Shown here one piece after another: positions 14,611-23,060 of a stretch of 64,000 nt of DNA. The notes under the pieces are model-generated. The model did no database searches. It saw nothing but the letters and a program-made list of their open reading frames with translations, and was not told the origin of the DNA. The position numbers and the translations under genes are program-made. Positions within the stretch are counted from its first letter, which is position 1. Every line of letters begins with the position of its first letter. This DNA is from Candidatus Brevefilum sp. GTDB lineage: Bacteria; Chloroflexota; Anaerolineae; Anaerolineales; Anaerolineaceae. Where the stretch lies: assembly GCA_019428905.1 (NCBI GenBank), contig JAHYJN010000003.1, positions 1-64,000 on the forward strand, given 5' to 3'.

Positions 14611-16581
14611 ATGAAAAACGTATCTACACGGAAATACTTCCCAAGGCTTCCTCTGGATGGGCGACTAGACCTGACCTACCGCTGCAATAATCATTGCCGC
14701 CATTGCTGGCTGTGGGAGTCCTCCCAGTCAAGCTTAGCAGCGAGAGAGTTAAGTTTTGCTGAGATTCGAGACATTGTCGACCAGGCCCGGGCAATGGGCT
14801 GCCAAACCTGGGCCATCTCAGGCGGGGAGCCGATGCTGCGGCCAGATTTTGTAGATATTTTCGATTACATCACCCAAAAAACCGTTTCCTATAAGCTAAA
14901 TACCAATGGCACCCTGATCACGCCAGAGATTGCTCACTTGCTGAGGCGCAATGGCAATACCATGGTCGCACTCTATGGCGCAACACCCGCTGTGCACGAT
15001 CATGTAACCCGCACGCCGGGATCTTATGAGGCTGCCATGCGGGGCTTTGCTTACCTCAAGGAAGCCGGTGTCAATTTCACGGTGCAGATTGTGCCGATGC
15101 GCGACAACATTCACCAATACGACCAGATGGTTCAATTAGCCCAAACGATAAGCGAAAACATCCGCATTGGTGCGCCCTGGCTCTGGCTCTCAGCGGATGG
15201 CTCAGCAGCCTGCAACCAAGGAATTATTAACCAGAGGTTGGAGCCAAAGGATGTGTTGCAGATCAACATGCCGAATCCTGCAAGTGCAGCACTAAACGAA
15301 TCGCATAACGATCAATCTGTTCGAATTTCAGCTGGGTGTGGCACGCTCACGGACAATGAATATTTGTTTGCCGCTTGCATCTCCGAACGCCGTGATTTCC
15401 ACATTGACCCCTATGGCGGCATGTCCTTCTGTTATTATATTAAAGATCCAGCGTTGCGCTATGACCTGCGCCAGGGCTCATTTCAACAGGCCTGGGATGA
15501 GTTCATCCCCTCCCTTGCCAAACTTGTGCGCGGCGGACAGGAGTATCGGGAGAACTGCGCTACTTGTGATCTGCAATCGGACTGCCTGTGGTGCCCGGTG
15601 TATGGCTACCTCGAGCATGGGCGCTATTCCGCCAAAGTGGATTATCTCTGCCAGGTCGCACAGGAGACCAGGCGCTTCAAGGAGAATTGGAAATTGACCA
15701 ACCTTCGCTATTATCACATCGGGGGCATCACCATCCAAATTGCATCAGATTTCCCTATGCTTGAGGACACCTTCAAACCGAAATTTGAAGCCTTCCGAAA
15801 AGATGCACCGGGCGAGGATACGATTTCTATTAAACTTGCCTCAGGTGTTCCTACGCTCTCTGATCTTCGACTCGGTCAGGAGGTCTTTCGCAGGCCACCC
15901 TGGGCTATCTATCAAGGCCGTGATTCATACGTTTATCGGGTCATCACCACAGACGATGATCACAGTGACCCCAAAACACTGGCCATCGTCAGCCGTGACC
16001 ACACCCAGATCACGATTTACCGAGATCATCACATCTATCAACAAGGCGGGTTGCCCTCCCTGACGACATTCACATCTGATCAGATCCTGCTGGCTCCAGT
16101 CTTAGCAGACCGCCAAGGATGTTTTATACATGCTTCAGGTATGATCATGGCGGGCCAGGGGTTGTTGTTTGTCGGTCATTCAGAAGCTGGCAAATCAACC
16201 ATGCTTAAAATGCTCAGAGACCAGGGTGAAATTTTATGTGATGACCGCATTATCGTCCGCAGCTGGCCAGAAGGTTTCCGCATCCATGGCACCTGGAGCC
16301 ATGGTGAACTGCCGAATGTTTCGCCAGCCAGTGCCCCCCTGCGAGCCATCCTGTTCCTGGAGCAGGCCAAGACCAACCAGCTGATACCGATTGATAACAT
16401 GCAAGAAAAGCTCGGGAAATTGCTCTCCCATGTTGTCAAAGCACTGATCACGGAAGAATGGTGGGATAAAACCCTCACATTAGCGGGTACCATTGCAGCA
16501 CAAGTCCCGATTTATCGACTCAAGTTCGATCTAAGCGGACAAGTCTTAGATGTGCTCAAGGAACTATATGAGGAAATCTAG
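14611..16581 (+). CDS. Radical SAM/SPASM enzyme fused to an HprK-like kinase (cluster B)
   Basis: A 656-residue fusion. Residues 1-365 are a radical SAM/SPASM enzyme: C25-N-N-H-C29-R-H-C32 motif, SGGEPMLRPDF, SPASM cysteines in CATCDLQSDCLWCPVYG and a final YLCQVA. Residues about 370-656 resemble the HprK-like kinases of cluster A: a beta-rich linker, FIHASGMIMAGQGLLFVG, Walker A GHSEAGKST (522-530), then LCDDRIIVRSW with the acidic DD pair and RIHGTWSHGELPN. One chain would therefore hold a radical modification site and an ATP-dependent kinase site. In cluster A the same two functions are separate genes. No frame break is seen at the joint, so fusion is real unless assembly is wrong. AGGA lies just before ATG 14611. 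Confidence 0.85.
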   Translation: MKNVSTRKYFPRLPLDGRLDLTYRCNNHCRHCWLWESSQSSLAARELSFAEIRDIVDQARAMGCQTWAISGGEPMLRPDFVDIFDYITQKTVSYKLNTNGTLITPEIAHLLRRNGNTMVALYGATPAVHDHVTRTPGSYEAAMRGFAYLKEAGVNFTVQIVPMRDNIHQYDQMVQLAQTISENIRIGAPWLWLSADGSAACNQGIINQRLEPKDVLQINMPNPASAALNESHNDQSVRISAGCGTLTDNEYLFAACISERRDFHIDPYGGMSFCYYIKDPALRYDLRQGSFQQAWDEFIPSLAKLVRGGQEYRENCATCDLQSDCLWCPVYGYLEHGRYSAKVDYLCQVAQETRRFKENWKLTNLRYYHIGGITIQIASDFPMLEDTFKPKFEAFRKDAPGEDTISIKLASGVPTLSDLRLGQEVFRRPPWAIYQGRDSYVYRVITTDDDHSDPKTLAIVSRDHTQITIYRDHHIYQQGGLPSLTTFTSDQILLAPVLADRQGCFIHASGMIMAGQGLLFVGHSEAGKSTMLKMLRDQGEILCDDRIIVRSWPEGFRIHGTWSHGELPNVSPASAPLRAILFLEQAKTNQLIPIDNMQEKLGKLLSHVVKALITEEWWDKTLTLAGTIAAQVPIYRLKFDLSGQVLDVLKELYEEI

Positions 16582-16644
16582 CATTCGTTTAAAAGTGTAC
16601 GAGTTCACCGGTGTTCCTTTTATGAAACAAAATAATTATCTATA

Positions 16645-17874
16645 ATGAGCGATCAAGGTTTTGTCCTCAAAAAAAATGCCCAGGGTTCGAGCTTGTTCAA
16701 ATCGAAACAACCCCTGTTGAGCCATTTGGATATTGAGTTAACCGAGCGTTGCAACAATGCCTGCATGCATTGTTATATCAATCTCCCCGAAAGAGACACA
16801 AACGCCCAAGGCCGCGAACTGGGAACAGACCAGTGGAAAGCAATCCTCACGCAGGCGGCTGACCTGGGGGCGCTGTCTGTGCGTTTCACCGGCGGTGAAC
16901 CCCTGCTCAGGGATGATTTTGCTGAGCTGTATCTCTACACCCGCCGGTTGGGGATGAAGGTTGTTTTGTTTACAAACGCCCGGTTGATGACGCCTGAACT
17001 GGCGGACCTGTTCGCTAGGTTCCCGCCTTTGATGGAGATCGAGGTCAGTGTCTATGGCATGCATGCCGATTCTTATGACGCCATAGCCTATGCACCAGGT
17101 GCGTTTGCTGAATTTCGCCGTGGTTTAAACTTATTGTTGGAAAGGCAGATCCCTTTCGGCCTTAAATCTGTGTTGCTTCCACCTAACCAACATGAAAGAG
17201 ACGAATACGAATCCTGGATAAGGACACTTCCAGGAAACATGAAACCATCCTATTCCCTCCTCCTTGATTTTCGCACCCGCCGTGATAACCCCGCTAAGAA
17301 TCGCATCATCGAGCGTTTGCGCCTGAAACCTGAGGATAGCCTGGCCTTGCTAACACGTCATGAAGCAGATTACTGCCGCGCAATGACCCAGTTCAGTGAA
17401 AAATTCTTATACCCGCAAGGTGATGAACTATTCAATTGCGGAGCTGGCCATAACGGATGTGTCGATGCCTATGGGCAATACCAGATGTGTATGTTGTTGC
17501 GCCATCCAGATATGGTTTATGATTTATCCAATGGTACGCTGAAAGAAGCATTGACAGAAACCTTTCCAAACTTTCGCCAGAAAAAGGCCAGCAACCCGGC
17601 TTATTTACAGCGCTGTGCACGTTGTTTTCTCAAAGGACTGTGTGAGCAATGCCCTGCGAAATCCTGGGCTGAATATGGAACCCTGGATACACCCGTAGAA
17701 TATCTCTGTCAAATTGCTCACCTGCAGGGGCGTTACCTGGGTTTAATTGAAGAAGGTGAAATGGCTTGGGAAGTCAACGACTGGCAGAAACGCATCCAAA
17801 CCTTCGTTCACAAGATGGAAATGCAAGCATCAACAGAAATATCTCAAGCTGATTTATCGGGTGTCAAACCATGA
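16645..17874 (+). CDS. Radical SAM/SPASM enzyme (cluster B, second)
   Basis: 409 residues. The cluster motif is C36-N-N-A-C40-M-H-C43 followed by YINLPER, with FTGGEPLLRDDF next. The SPASM region has CGAGHNGCVDAYGQYQMC, then CARCFLKGLCEQCP and YLCQIA. It is closely related to the enzyme at 19490: same YINLP, SVYGMH and LRHPDMVYDL blocks. The stop codon overlaps the methyltransferase start by 4 bases (ATGA), so it heads a tightly packed unit of five genes running to 20605. It may act on precursor 2 after or alongside the fusion enzyme. Confidence 0.9.
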   Translation: MSDQGFVLKKNAQGSSLFKSKQPLLSHLDIELTERCNNACMHCYINLPERDTNAQGRELGTDQWKAILTQAADLGALSVRFTGGEPLLRDDFAELYLYTRRLGMKVVLFTNARLMTPELADLFARFPPLMEIEVSVYGMHADSYDAIAYAPGAFAEFRRGLNLLLERQIPFGLKSVLLPPNQHERDEYESWIRTLPGNMKPSYSLLLDFRTRRDNPAKNRIIERLRLKPEDSLALLTRHEADYCRAMTQFSEKFLYPQGDELFNCGAGHNGCVDAYGQYQMCMLLRHPDMVYDLSNGTLKEALTETFPNFRQKKASNPAYLQRCARCFLKGLCEQCPAKSWAEYGTLDTPVEYLCQIAHLQGRYLGLIEEGEMAWEVNDWQKRIQTFVHKMEMQASTEISQADLSGVKP

Positions 17875-18683
17875 GGATGCGCATCCGCGTTTCACGATTC
17901 TTATTGGGCTTGGGGGAATTCATTCAAACGCTGCCGATCGTCATCATGAAACCTGATGACCTGGTCGTGTTCAGCCGACAGAGCTATGCCAAACCAGGCG
18001 ATGTTGAAAGTTGGTCAGAAGATGCGCTGGTTAACGCTGGTCTGAATGCAGAGGAACATGACCTGTTGAAAACGTTAACAACCCAAAAAGGAAACCTTCT
18101 CTTATTGGGTGTTGGCGGTGGCCGTGAAGCTATTCCAATGGCTGAAATGGGATTTCAGGTCACAGGTGTAGATTATATTCCAGCCATGGTTGACCGCGCC
18201 AAAGAAAATGCCACCCGTCGTGGTGTAGAAATCGATGGATTTGTACAAGAGATCTCAAAGCTGGATGTTCCTGAGGCTGTCTTTGATGTGGTTTGGATCT
18301 CCAAATCTATGTATTCTTGCATCCCCACAAGAGCCAGGCGGGTGCAAATGGTCCAGCGGATCCGTTCCGCATTGAAACCTGGCGGGGAATTTGTCTGCCA
18401 ATTTCAAATTTGGGCGGGGCAAGAAAATCGTAGCAAAGCAGAGCGTCTGCGCCAATTAATCGCGGCCAGTCCCATTGGCAACCGAACGTACGAAGATGGT
18501 GACAAATTATGGCTAAATGTCGAATTTGTGCATGTATTTCGTTCAGAAGATGAAGTTCGCACAGAATTAGAAGAGGGTGGTCTGGATATCGCTCACATCA
18601 AATTCGACGAATCATCCATCAGGGGTGCTGCGGTTGCAATAAAAACCGATACACAAACATCTATTAGCAAAGGAAAAACATAA
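17871..18683 (+). CDS. SAM-dependent methyltransferase (cluster B)
   Basis: 270 residues with motif I LLLLGVGGGREAIPMAE (about residues 76-92), the acidic ribose-binding residue in VTGVDYIPAMVDRA and a motif IV/post-I region FDVVWISKSMY. ALKPGGEFVCQF marks the usual beta-strand after the substrate pocket. The start overlaps the radical SAM gene by 4 bases and the stop overlaps the pqqD-like start by 1 base. This packing argues that it methylates the peptide or a precursor residue, but methylation of another small molecule cannot be excluded. The N-terminal 35 residues are basic and hydrophobic. Confidence 0.75.
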   Translation: MRMRIRVSRFLLGLGEFIQTLPIVIMKPDDLVVFSRQSYAKPGDVESWSEDALVNAGLNAEEHDLLKTLTTQKGNLLLLGVGGGREAIPMAEMGFQVTGVDYIPAMVDRAKENATRRGVEIDGFVQEISKLDVPEAVFDVVWISKSMYSCIPTRARRVQMVQRIRSALKPGGEFVCQFQIWAGQENRSKAERLRQLIAASPIGNRTYEDGDKLWLNVEFVHVFRSEDEVRTELEEGGLDIAHIKFDESSIRGAAVAIKTDTQTSISKGKT

Positions 18684-18991
18684 TGGAAAACATTCACAAC
18701 GATACCGTTTTTACAATTTCTGAGGATGTTGTCGCCCGTGAGATTGAGGGTGAATTGATCATTATTCCACTGGTAGCCGGAATCGGTGACTTAGAAGATG
18801 AGTTGTTTACGCTTAATGAGACCGGTAAGGCCATCTGGAAACAGATCGATGGCCAAAACAGCTTAGAGACGATCATCACACACCTGATGGAAGCCTACAC
18901 AGCCGAAAGAGATGAGATTGAACAGGACGTGCTCGGATTGGTCGCAGAATTAGCCAAACGCAAAATGGTGGTCGAGATTGCAGGGCTTTGA
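18683..18991 (+). CDS. PqqD-family peptide-chaperone protein (cluster B)
   Basis: 102 residues. The N-terminal strands (FTISEDVVAREIEGELIIIP) and LFTLNETGKAIWKQIDG match the PqqD fold, and the helical end contains QDVLGLVAELAKRKMV. It parallels the cluster A protein (LNETGKAIW versus LNELGAFIW). It overlaps the methyltransferase stop by one base and the peptidase start by 14. Its job would be to bring precursor 2 to the radical SAM enzymes. Confidence 0.85.
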   Translation: MENIHNDTVFTISEDVVAREIEGELIIIPLVAGIGDLEDELFTLNETGKAIWKQIDGQNSLETIITHLMEAYTAERDEIEQDVLGLVAELAKRKMVVEIAGL

Positions 18992-19493
18992 ATCCCCACA
19001 GCTTTTCACCACCCATGTTGATGAATTCCCGCTATCCGGTGAAGCCTTATTAGATCTGTTGCAAACAGTCCTATCCAAAGGTAAACTGTTTCGTTTCAAG
19101 GCAAGGGGTTGGAGCATGTCGCCATTCATCCAGGATGGAGACGTAATCACCATTGCCCCATTAAATAATCGCAAGCCAAGCGTTGGTGAAGTGGTGGCTT
19201 TCATCCGCCCAGAGTCCGGCAATCTGGTTGTCCACCGGATCGTTGCCAGGTACGGCGACCATGTGCTGATCCATGGCGATGATATCCCGGAATTTCCCGA
19301 TGGCATCATCCCATTACACAATATCCTCGGTTCTGTTATCCGTAACGAGCGAAACAATCGGCGTATCTGGTTAGGGCTTGGCCCTGAAAGGGTCTTGATC
19401 GCTTGGCTTTCGCGGGTAAAGTTACTAACACCACTGCGAGTGTGCATCGCACACATACGCAGACCTTTTTCACGCAGGGAACACAGAACATGA
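18978..19493 (+). CDS. S26-type signal peptidase-like protease (cluster B)
   Basis: 171 residues from TTG 18978, the only in-frame start near the domain; it has no clear Shine-Dalgarno sequence but overlaps the pqqD-like gene by 14 bases, consistent with coupling. Ser46 in GWSMSPFIQDGD and His86 in VVHRIVARY form the S26B-type Ser-His pair, and GDDIPEFPDG follows. The cluster A protease shares the same order and spacing (39-40 residues between Ser and His). The basic, membrane-adjacent C-terminus (VKLLTPLRVCIAHIRR) could touch the membrane. It is the best candidate to cut the leader of precursor 2. Alternatively it may only assist export. Confidence 0.75.
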   Translation: MQGFESPQLFTTHVDEFPLSGEALLDLLQTVLSKGKLFRFKARGWSMSPFIQDGDVITIAPLNNRKPSVGEVVAFIRPESGNLVVHRIVARYGDHVLIHGDDIPEFPDGIIPLHNILGSVIRNERNNRRIWLGLGPERVLIAWLSRVKLLTPLRVCIAHIRRPFSRREHRT

Positions 19494-20605
19494 CATCATT
19501 TGTTGCTCGCAACCGAATAAAAGATTTTGCTTTATGGCAAAAAATTGCCAATCAGCGTGTCCCTTTAGATTTCTATCTGGAGATCACTGCACGCTGCAAC
19601 AATAATTGCAGGCATTGCTATATCAATCTACCTGCAGGGAACATGCAAGCCAGCCAGAAGGAACTCAGCCTCGCTGAAATTAGCGATGTTGCTGACCAGG
19701 CAGTTGAGTTGGGTGCCTTATGGTGCCTGATCACCGGTGGTGAGCCCTTGCTGCGGTCAGATTTTGTTGATATCTACCTCTCCCTCAAACGAAAAGGTTT
19801 GCTGGTCTCAATCTTTACCAACGCTTGCCTGGTCAGCGAGGAGCATATCGCCCTCTTCAAACGCTATCCGCCCCGTGACATCGAAGTGTCTGTTTATGGG
19901 GTCAGTGAGACGACTTATGACAGAGTCACACGGAAACCCGGATCTTACGCTGCCTTTCGCCGAGGTCTAGATCTCTTACTGGAAACGGGGATTAAGATCA
20001 AGCTCAAGGCCATGGCATTACGCTCGAATGTACATGAATTGCCACAAATCGCAGAATTTTGTCGCGAGCACAGCAGTGAATCCTTCCGTTTTGACCCTTT
20101 ATTGCACCTGCGCTATGATCAAGATCCTGTTCGAAACGTAGAAATCATGGACGAACGGCTGTCACCAGAAGAAATCGTTGCCATTGAGATGGCTGATGCT
20201 GAACGATCCGCTGCTTTGAAAAACAATTGTGATAGCTTGATTTTTTCAGATCCTGGTCACCACCAGTGCAATCATATGTTTCACTGTGGCGCGGGAAATG
20301 GCAGTTTTACCGTCAGCTATAATGGCATCTTTCGCTTATGTGCTGATCTATGGCATCCAGACACGGTATATGACCTGCGCAAAGGCAGTCTAGCAGATGC
20401 TTGGATAAATTTGGTGCCGCGCGTTCGAGATCAGCAATCCAGCAATCCTGAATTCCTGAATAAATGCCGTGATTGTCCTATCATTAATCTATGTTTATGG
20501 TGCCCTGCCCACGCCCACCTGGAAACAGGTGAGATGGATGCCTTGGTGCCTTATTTTTGCCAGGTCGCTCATGCCAGGGCAGTAGCTTTGCAAAATTCAT
20601 TGTAG
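19490..20605 (+). CDS. Radical SAM/SPASM enzyme (cluster B, third)
   Basis: 371 residues from ATG 19490, which overlaps the peptidase stop (ATGA). A longer frame from 19403 would run through the peptidase gene and is not needed. The cluster motif is C36-N-N-N-C40-R-H-C43 with YINLPAG, then ITGGEPLLRSDF. SPASM cysteines are in FHCGAG, FRLCADLWH, CRDCPIINLCLWCPAHA and YFCQVAH. It is the last gene of the cluster; downstream the DNA is non-coding for 554 bases. Compared with the enzyme at 16645 it is shorter, with an extra HHQCNHMFHC stretch before SPASM. Confidence 0.9.
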   Translation: MTSFVARNRIKDFALWQKIANQRVPLDFYLEITARCNNNCRHCYINLPAGNMQASQKELSLAEISDVADQAVELGALWCLITGGEPLLRSDFVDIYLSLKRKGLLVSIFTNACLVSEEHIALFKRYPPRDIEVSVYGVSETTYDRVTRKPGSYAAFRRGLDLLLETGIKIKLKAMALRSNVHELPQIAEFCREHSSESFRFDPLLHLRYDQDPVRNVEIMDERLSPEEIVAIEMADAERSAALKNNCDSLIFSDPGHHQCNHMFHCGAGNGSFTVSYNGIFRLCADLWHPDTVYDLRKGSLADAWINLVPRVRDQQSSNPEFLNKCRDCPIINLCLWCPAHAHLETGEMDALVPYFCQVAHARAVALQNSL

Positions 20606-20854
20606 AGTGATATCAACTAATCGATTTTTTATTATTCGATTTATTGCAGCATCGGTGCATATTGGATTGATGTTTCAGATAAACCTGTTTCAAGTAATGA
20701 TCCAAAGAAACACAAATTACCCTTGGTGTGTGTCCATTAACGAACGGTTCTGATGAATAAACTGCTGATCATGATCGCTATCTCACTGGATTTTCCACAA
20801 TAACGGGTGAATTGCTTTTTTTAATTGATGTAATCATCGCTAACAGAATAAACC

Positions 20855-20900
20855 AGTTGGCAGTACACGGTTTTTACCGTGAATTGCTCTCAAGCCAACT
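20855..20900. repeat. Nested inverted repeat
   Basis: An outer pair AGTTGGC (20855-20861) and GCCAACT (20894-20900) encloses a tight hairpin CACGGT-TTTT-ACCGTG (20866-20881). It lies about 260 bases upstream of the autokinase gene. Its role is unknown; a cis-regulatory or RNA structure is possible. Confidence 0.4.
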
Positions 20901-21028
20901 TTAATTAGGTGTCATATAATTTGCTTGTTAAGCACAATCTTAAGTAAAAAAATCGTAACAATGACATTCATCATTGTCACCTTTGTCCGGTAATGAATAA
21001 TTAATTTATATGAGAAATCAAATTCAGT

Positions 21029-21057
21029 TTGTGGTATCCTTAGTCTCCGGATATATT
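21029..21057 (+). promoter_or_regulatory. Possible promoter of the tyrosine autokinase gene
   Basis: TTGTGG (21029-21034), 17 bases, then TATATT (21052-21057). The -10 box is a 5/6 match and the -35 a 3/6 match. It is 102 bases before ATG 21160, which has GGAG upstream. Confidence 0.4.
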
Positions 21058-21159
21058 TTAGAATACGGTTAGCGATTCAACAATGATGGTATGCTCGACA
21101 ATTAACACAAAATTGATCTCAGTGGTCTTTCTTTTTCCTCAATTTTTGGAGATTTTTTA

Positions 21160-23022
21160 ATGGATCTAAAGAACATTATTCGGATATTTAAGCGTTGGGT
21201 CTGGCTACTTGTTTTGGGTTCAGTTCTCGCTGGTGGAACAGCATATTACATCAGCAGTCGGGAAACACCCATGTATCAAGCCAGTACACGTTTTTACATC
21301 TTAAGAGCAGCCTCAACTGGGTATTATGATTATTACTCATATATTGATTTTCAACAACTTATATCCACCTACTCACAATTGCTCTCAACGGACAGATTGC
21401 TCGAGCAAGCATCTGAAGAACTGGGGTATTCAGCGTTTGGAATTAGGGCTAACGCCACCCAGATTGGTGAAACGCAATTTGTATTATTAACCGTCATCCA
21501 TCACGATCCGGTCAAAGCTGCGGAGATTGCCAATGTTTTGGTTAAAGTATTAAGTGAAGTAAACGAACAATTACAATCGATTCGTTACGAGACCACAGAA
21601 CGAAATTTACTTGAGAGGGTTGATCAAGCCGAGGAACAAATTGAACTGCTGCAATCGCAAATCAATGAGATATCAACGACGTCTGTCCAGGAGCAATTAA
21701 CGCAGGTTGAAGCGGAAATCGAAAAATTACAATCTCAATTAATTGAGTATGATACCGAAATTAAGAACCTGGAATCAAGCATCGCGGCCTTTGTCCCCAC
21801 CTTTGCCACTGAAGAACAAATTGCCCAAAACGAACAAGAAAGAGCGCGTTTGGCTGAGTTACGCGCCAACTATAATCAAATCGAACCCGTACTAGGGTTA
21901 TATCAACAAATTTATACCAACCTGACCGTTCTTGGCAGAACATCGGACAGTAGTACGACTTCATCTGTTGAACTGTCACAACTTCAAACAAACCTGAACC
22001 TGTATCAGCAGATTTACATAAACAGCATCAGTAGTTTGGAAGCGCTCAACTTGACTCGTGCCCAAAACGCCCCCAATGTCATCCAGGTTGAACCAGCCAG
22101 GACGCCACAAACACCCATCTCACCTAAGCCATTACAATCCATGATGCTTTATGGCTCTGTGGGTTTATTAGCCATGGCAGGTGTTGCTTTTTTAGTTGAA
22201 TATCTCGATGACACCATTAAAACCCCCGATGAAGTCAAAGATGTTTTAGGGCTTCCGGTCATCGGATTGGTGGCAGATATGAACGACAGCTTGGTTAAGC
22301 GTAAGGAGGTTAATAAAGGTGTCTTCGTAGCCAACCAACCGCGTTCTCCAATCTCGGAAGCCTTTCGATCCATGCGAACCAGCTTAGAGTTTTACAGTGT
22401 TGATAAACCTTTACAGGTTCTGCTTGTCACCAGCTCAGGAGCGGAAGAAGGCAAAACAACAGTTGCCACTAATCTTGCAGTCATCCTCGCCAAAGGTAAC
22501 AAGAATGTATTGCTTTTGGATGCCGATATGCGCCGACCAAATGTTCACAACCATTTAAACATCTCCAATCGTGTTGGACTTTCTCATCTGATCAGGGGCC
22601 GATCAACCTTAGAAGAAGTCATTCAGGTCTTTTCAGATGTACCAAATTTGAGTGTCATCACCTCGGGTAGCCTACCACCAAACCCTGCTGAGCTGTTAGC
22701 CAGCGAGAAAATGAAAAGCATACTTACAGCTCTTAAAGCCCAATTTGACATGATCATTATTGACACCCCACCTGCGCTTGTAACAGATGCACAAATTCTT
22801 GCCACAAGATCAGATGGTGTGATTTACGTATTAAGACCTGGCAAAACACGCGTTATTGCTGCCCAAACACCTCTCGAGGAATTTGAAAGGATTGGCGCAA
22901 ACATGATTGGCGTGGTAATGAACCGGATCCCCCGCAACCGTGAATATTACTATGGCGGTTATGACTATTACGCACCAGGTACTCAAAAAGATGGCAAATA
23001 CTTCCAGACAGATGAAAGCTGA
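21160..23022 (+). CDS. Chain-length regulator fused to BY-type tyrosine autokinase
   Basis: 620 residues. Residues 1-330 are a Wzz-type domain: transmembrane segment at about 13-32 (WVWLLVLGSVLAGGTAYYI), a long coiled coil (about 130-220) and a second transmembrane segment near 325-345 preceded by PKPLQSM. Residues 395-600 are a BY-kinase: Walker A SGAEEGKTT (426-434), VLLLDADMRRP as Walker A', FDMIIIDTPPAL as Walker B. The tail YYYGGYDYYAPG is a tyrosine cluster, the autophosphorylation site. Such proteins govern polymer length in Wzy-dependent polysaccharide export. It is followed by a LysM protein and then by a phosphotyrosine phosphatase that probably reverses its phosphorylation. Confidence 0.9.
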   Translation: MDLKNIIRIFKRWVWLLVLGSVLAGGTAYYISSRETPMYQASTRFYILRAASTGYYDYYSYIDFQQLISTYSQLLSTDRLLEQASEELGYSAFGIRANATQIGETQFVLLTVIHHDPVKAAEIANVLVKVLSEVNEQLQSIRYETTERNLLERVDQAEEQIELLQSQINEISTTSVQEQLTQVEAEIEKLQSQLIEYDTEIKNLESSIAAFVPTFATEEQIAQNEQERARLAELRANYNQIEPVLGLYQQIYTNLTVLGRTSDSSTTSSVELSQLQTNLNLYQQIYINSISSLEALNLTRAQNAPNVIQVEPARTPQTPISPKPLQSMMLYGSVGLLAMAGVAFLVEYLDDTIKTPDEVKDVLGLPVIGLVADMNDSLVKRKEVNKGVFVANQPRSPISEAFRSMRTSLEFYSVDKPLQVLLVTSSGAEEGKTTVATNLAVILAKGNKNVLLLDADMRRPNVHNHLNISNRVGLSHLIRGRSTLEEVIQVFSDVPNLSVITSGSLPPNPAELLASEKMKSILTALKAQFDMIIIDTPPALVTDAQILATRSDGVIYVLRPGKTRVIAAQTPLEEFERIGANMIGVVMNRIPRNREYYYGGYDYYAPGTQKDGKYFQTDES

Positions 23023-23060
23023 GTCATTAAACATCTTGAGAAAATTGGCCACCGGCTCAC

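Larger units (their letters stand above)
20606..21159. other. Non-coding gap between cluster B and the exopolysaccharide-control genes
   Basis: No gene is supported in these 554 bases. Tiny frames of 16-18 codons have no ribosome binding site. A weak pairing AATCGA/TCGATT follows the cluster B stop (20619-20641). A nested inverted repeat lies at 20855-20900 and a promoter for the autokinase gene at 21029-21057. Confidence 0.5.

Noticed and set aside
19403-19489. Extended start of the third radical SAM enzyme in cluster B
   Set aside because: The extra 29 residues come from the peptidase coding sequence; the ATGA overlap at 19490 is the natural start.
20754-20804. 16-codon frame as a third precursor peptide
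   Set aside because: No ribosome binding site, no cysteines and no leader-like motif.
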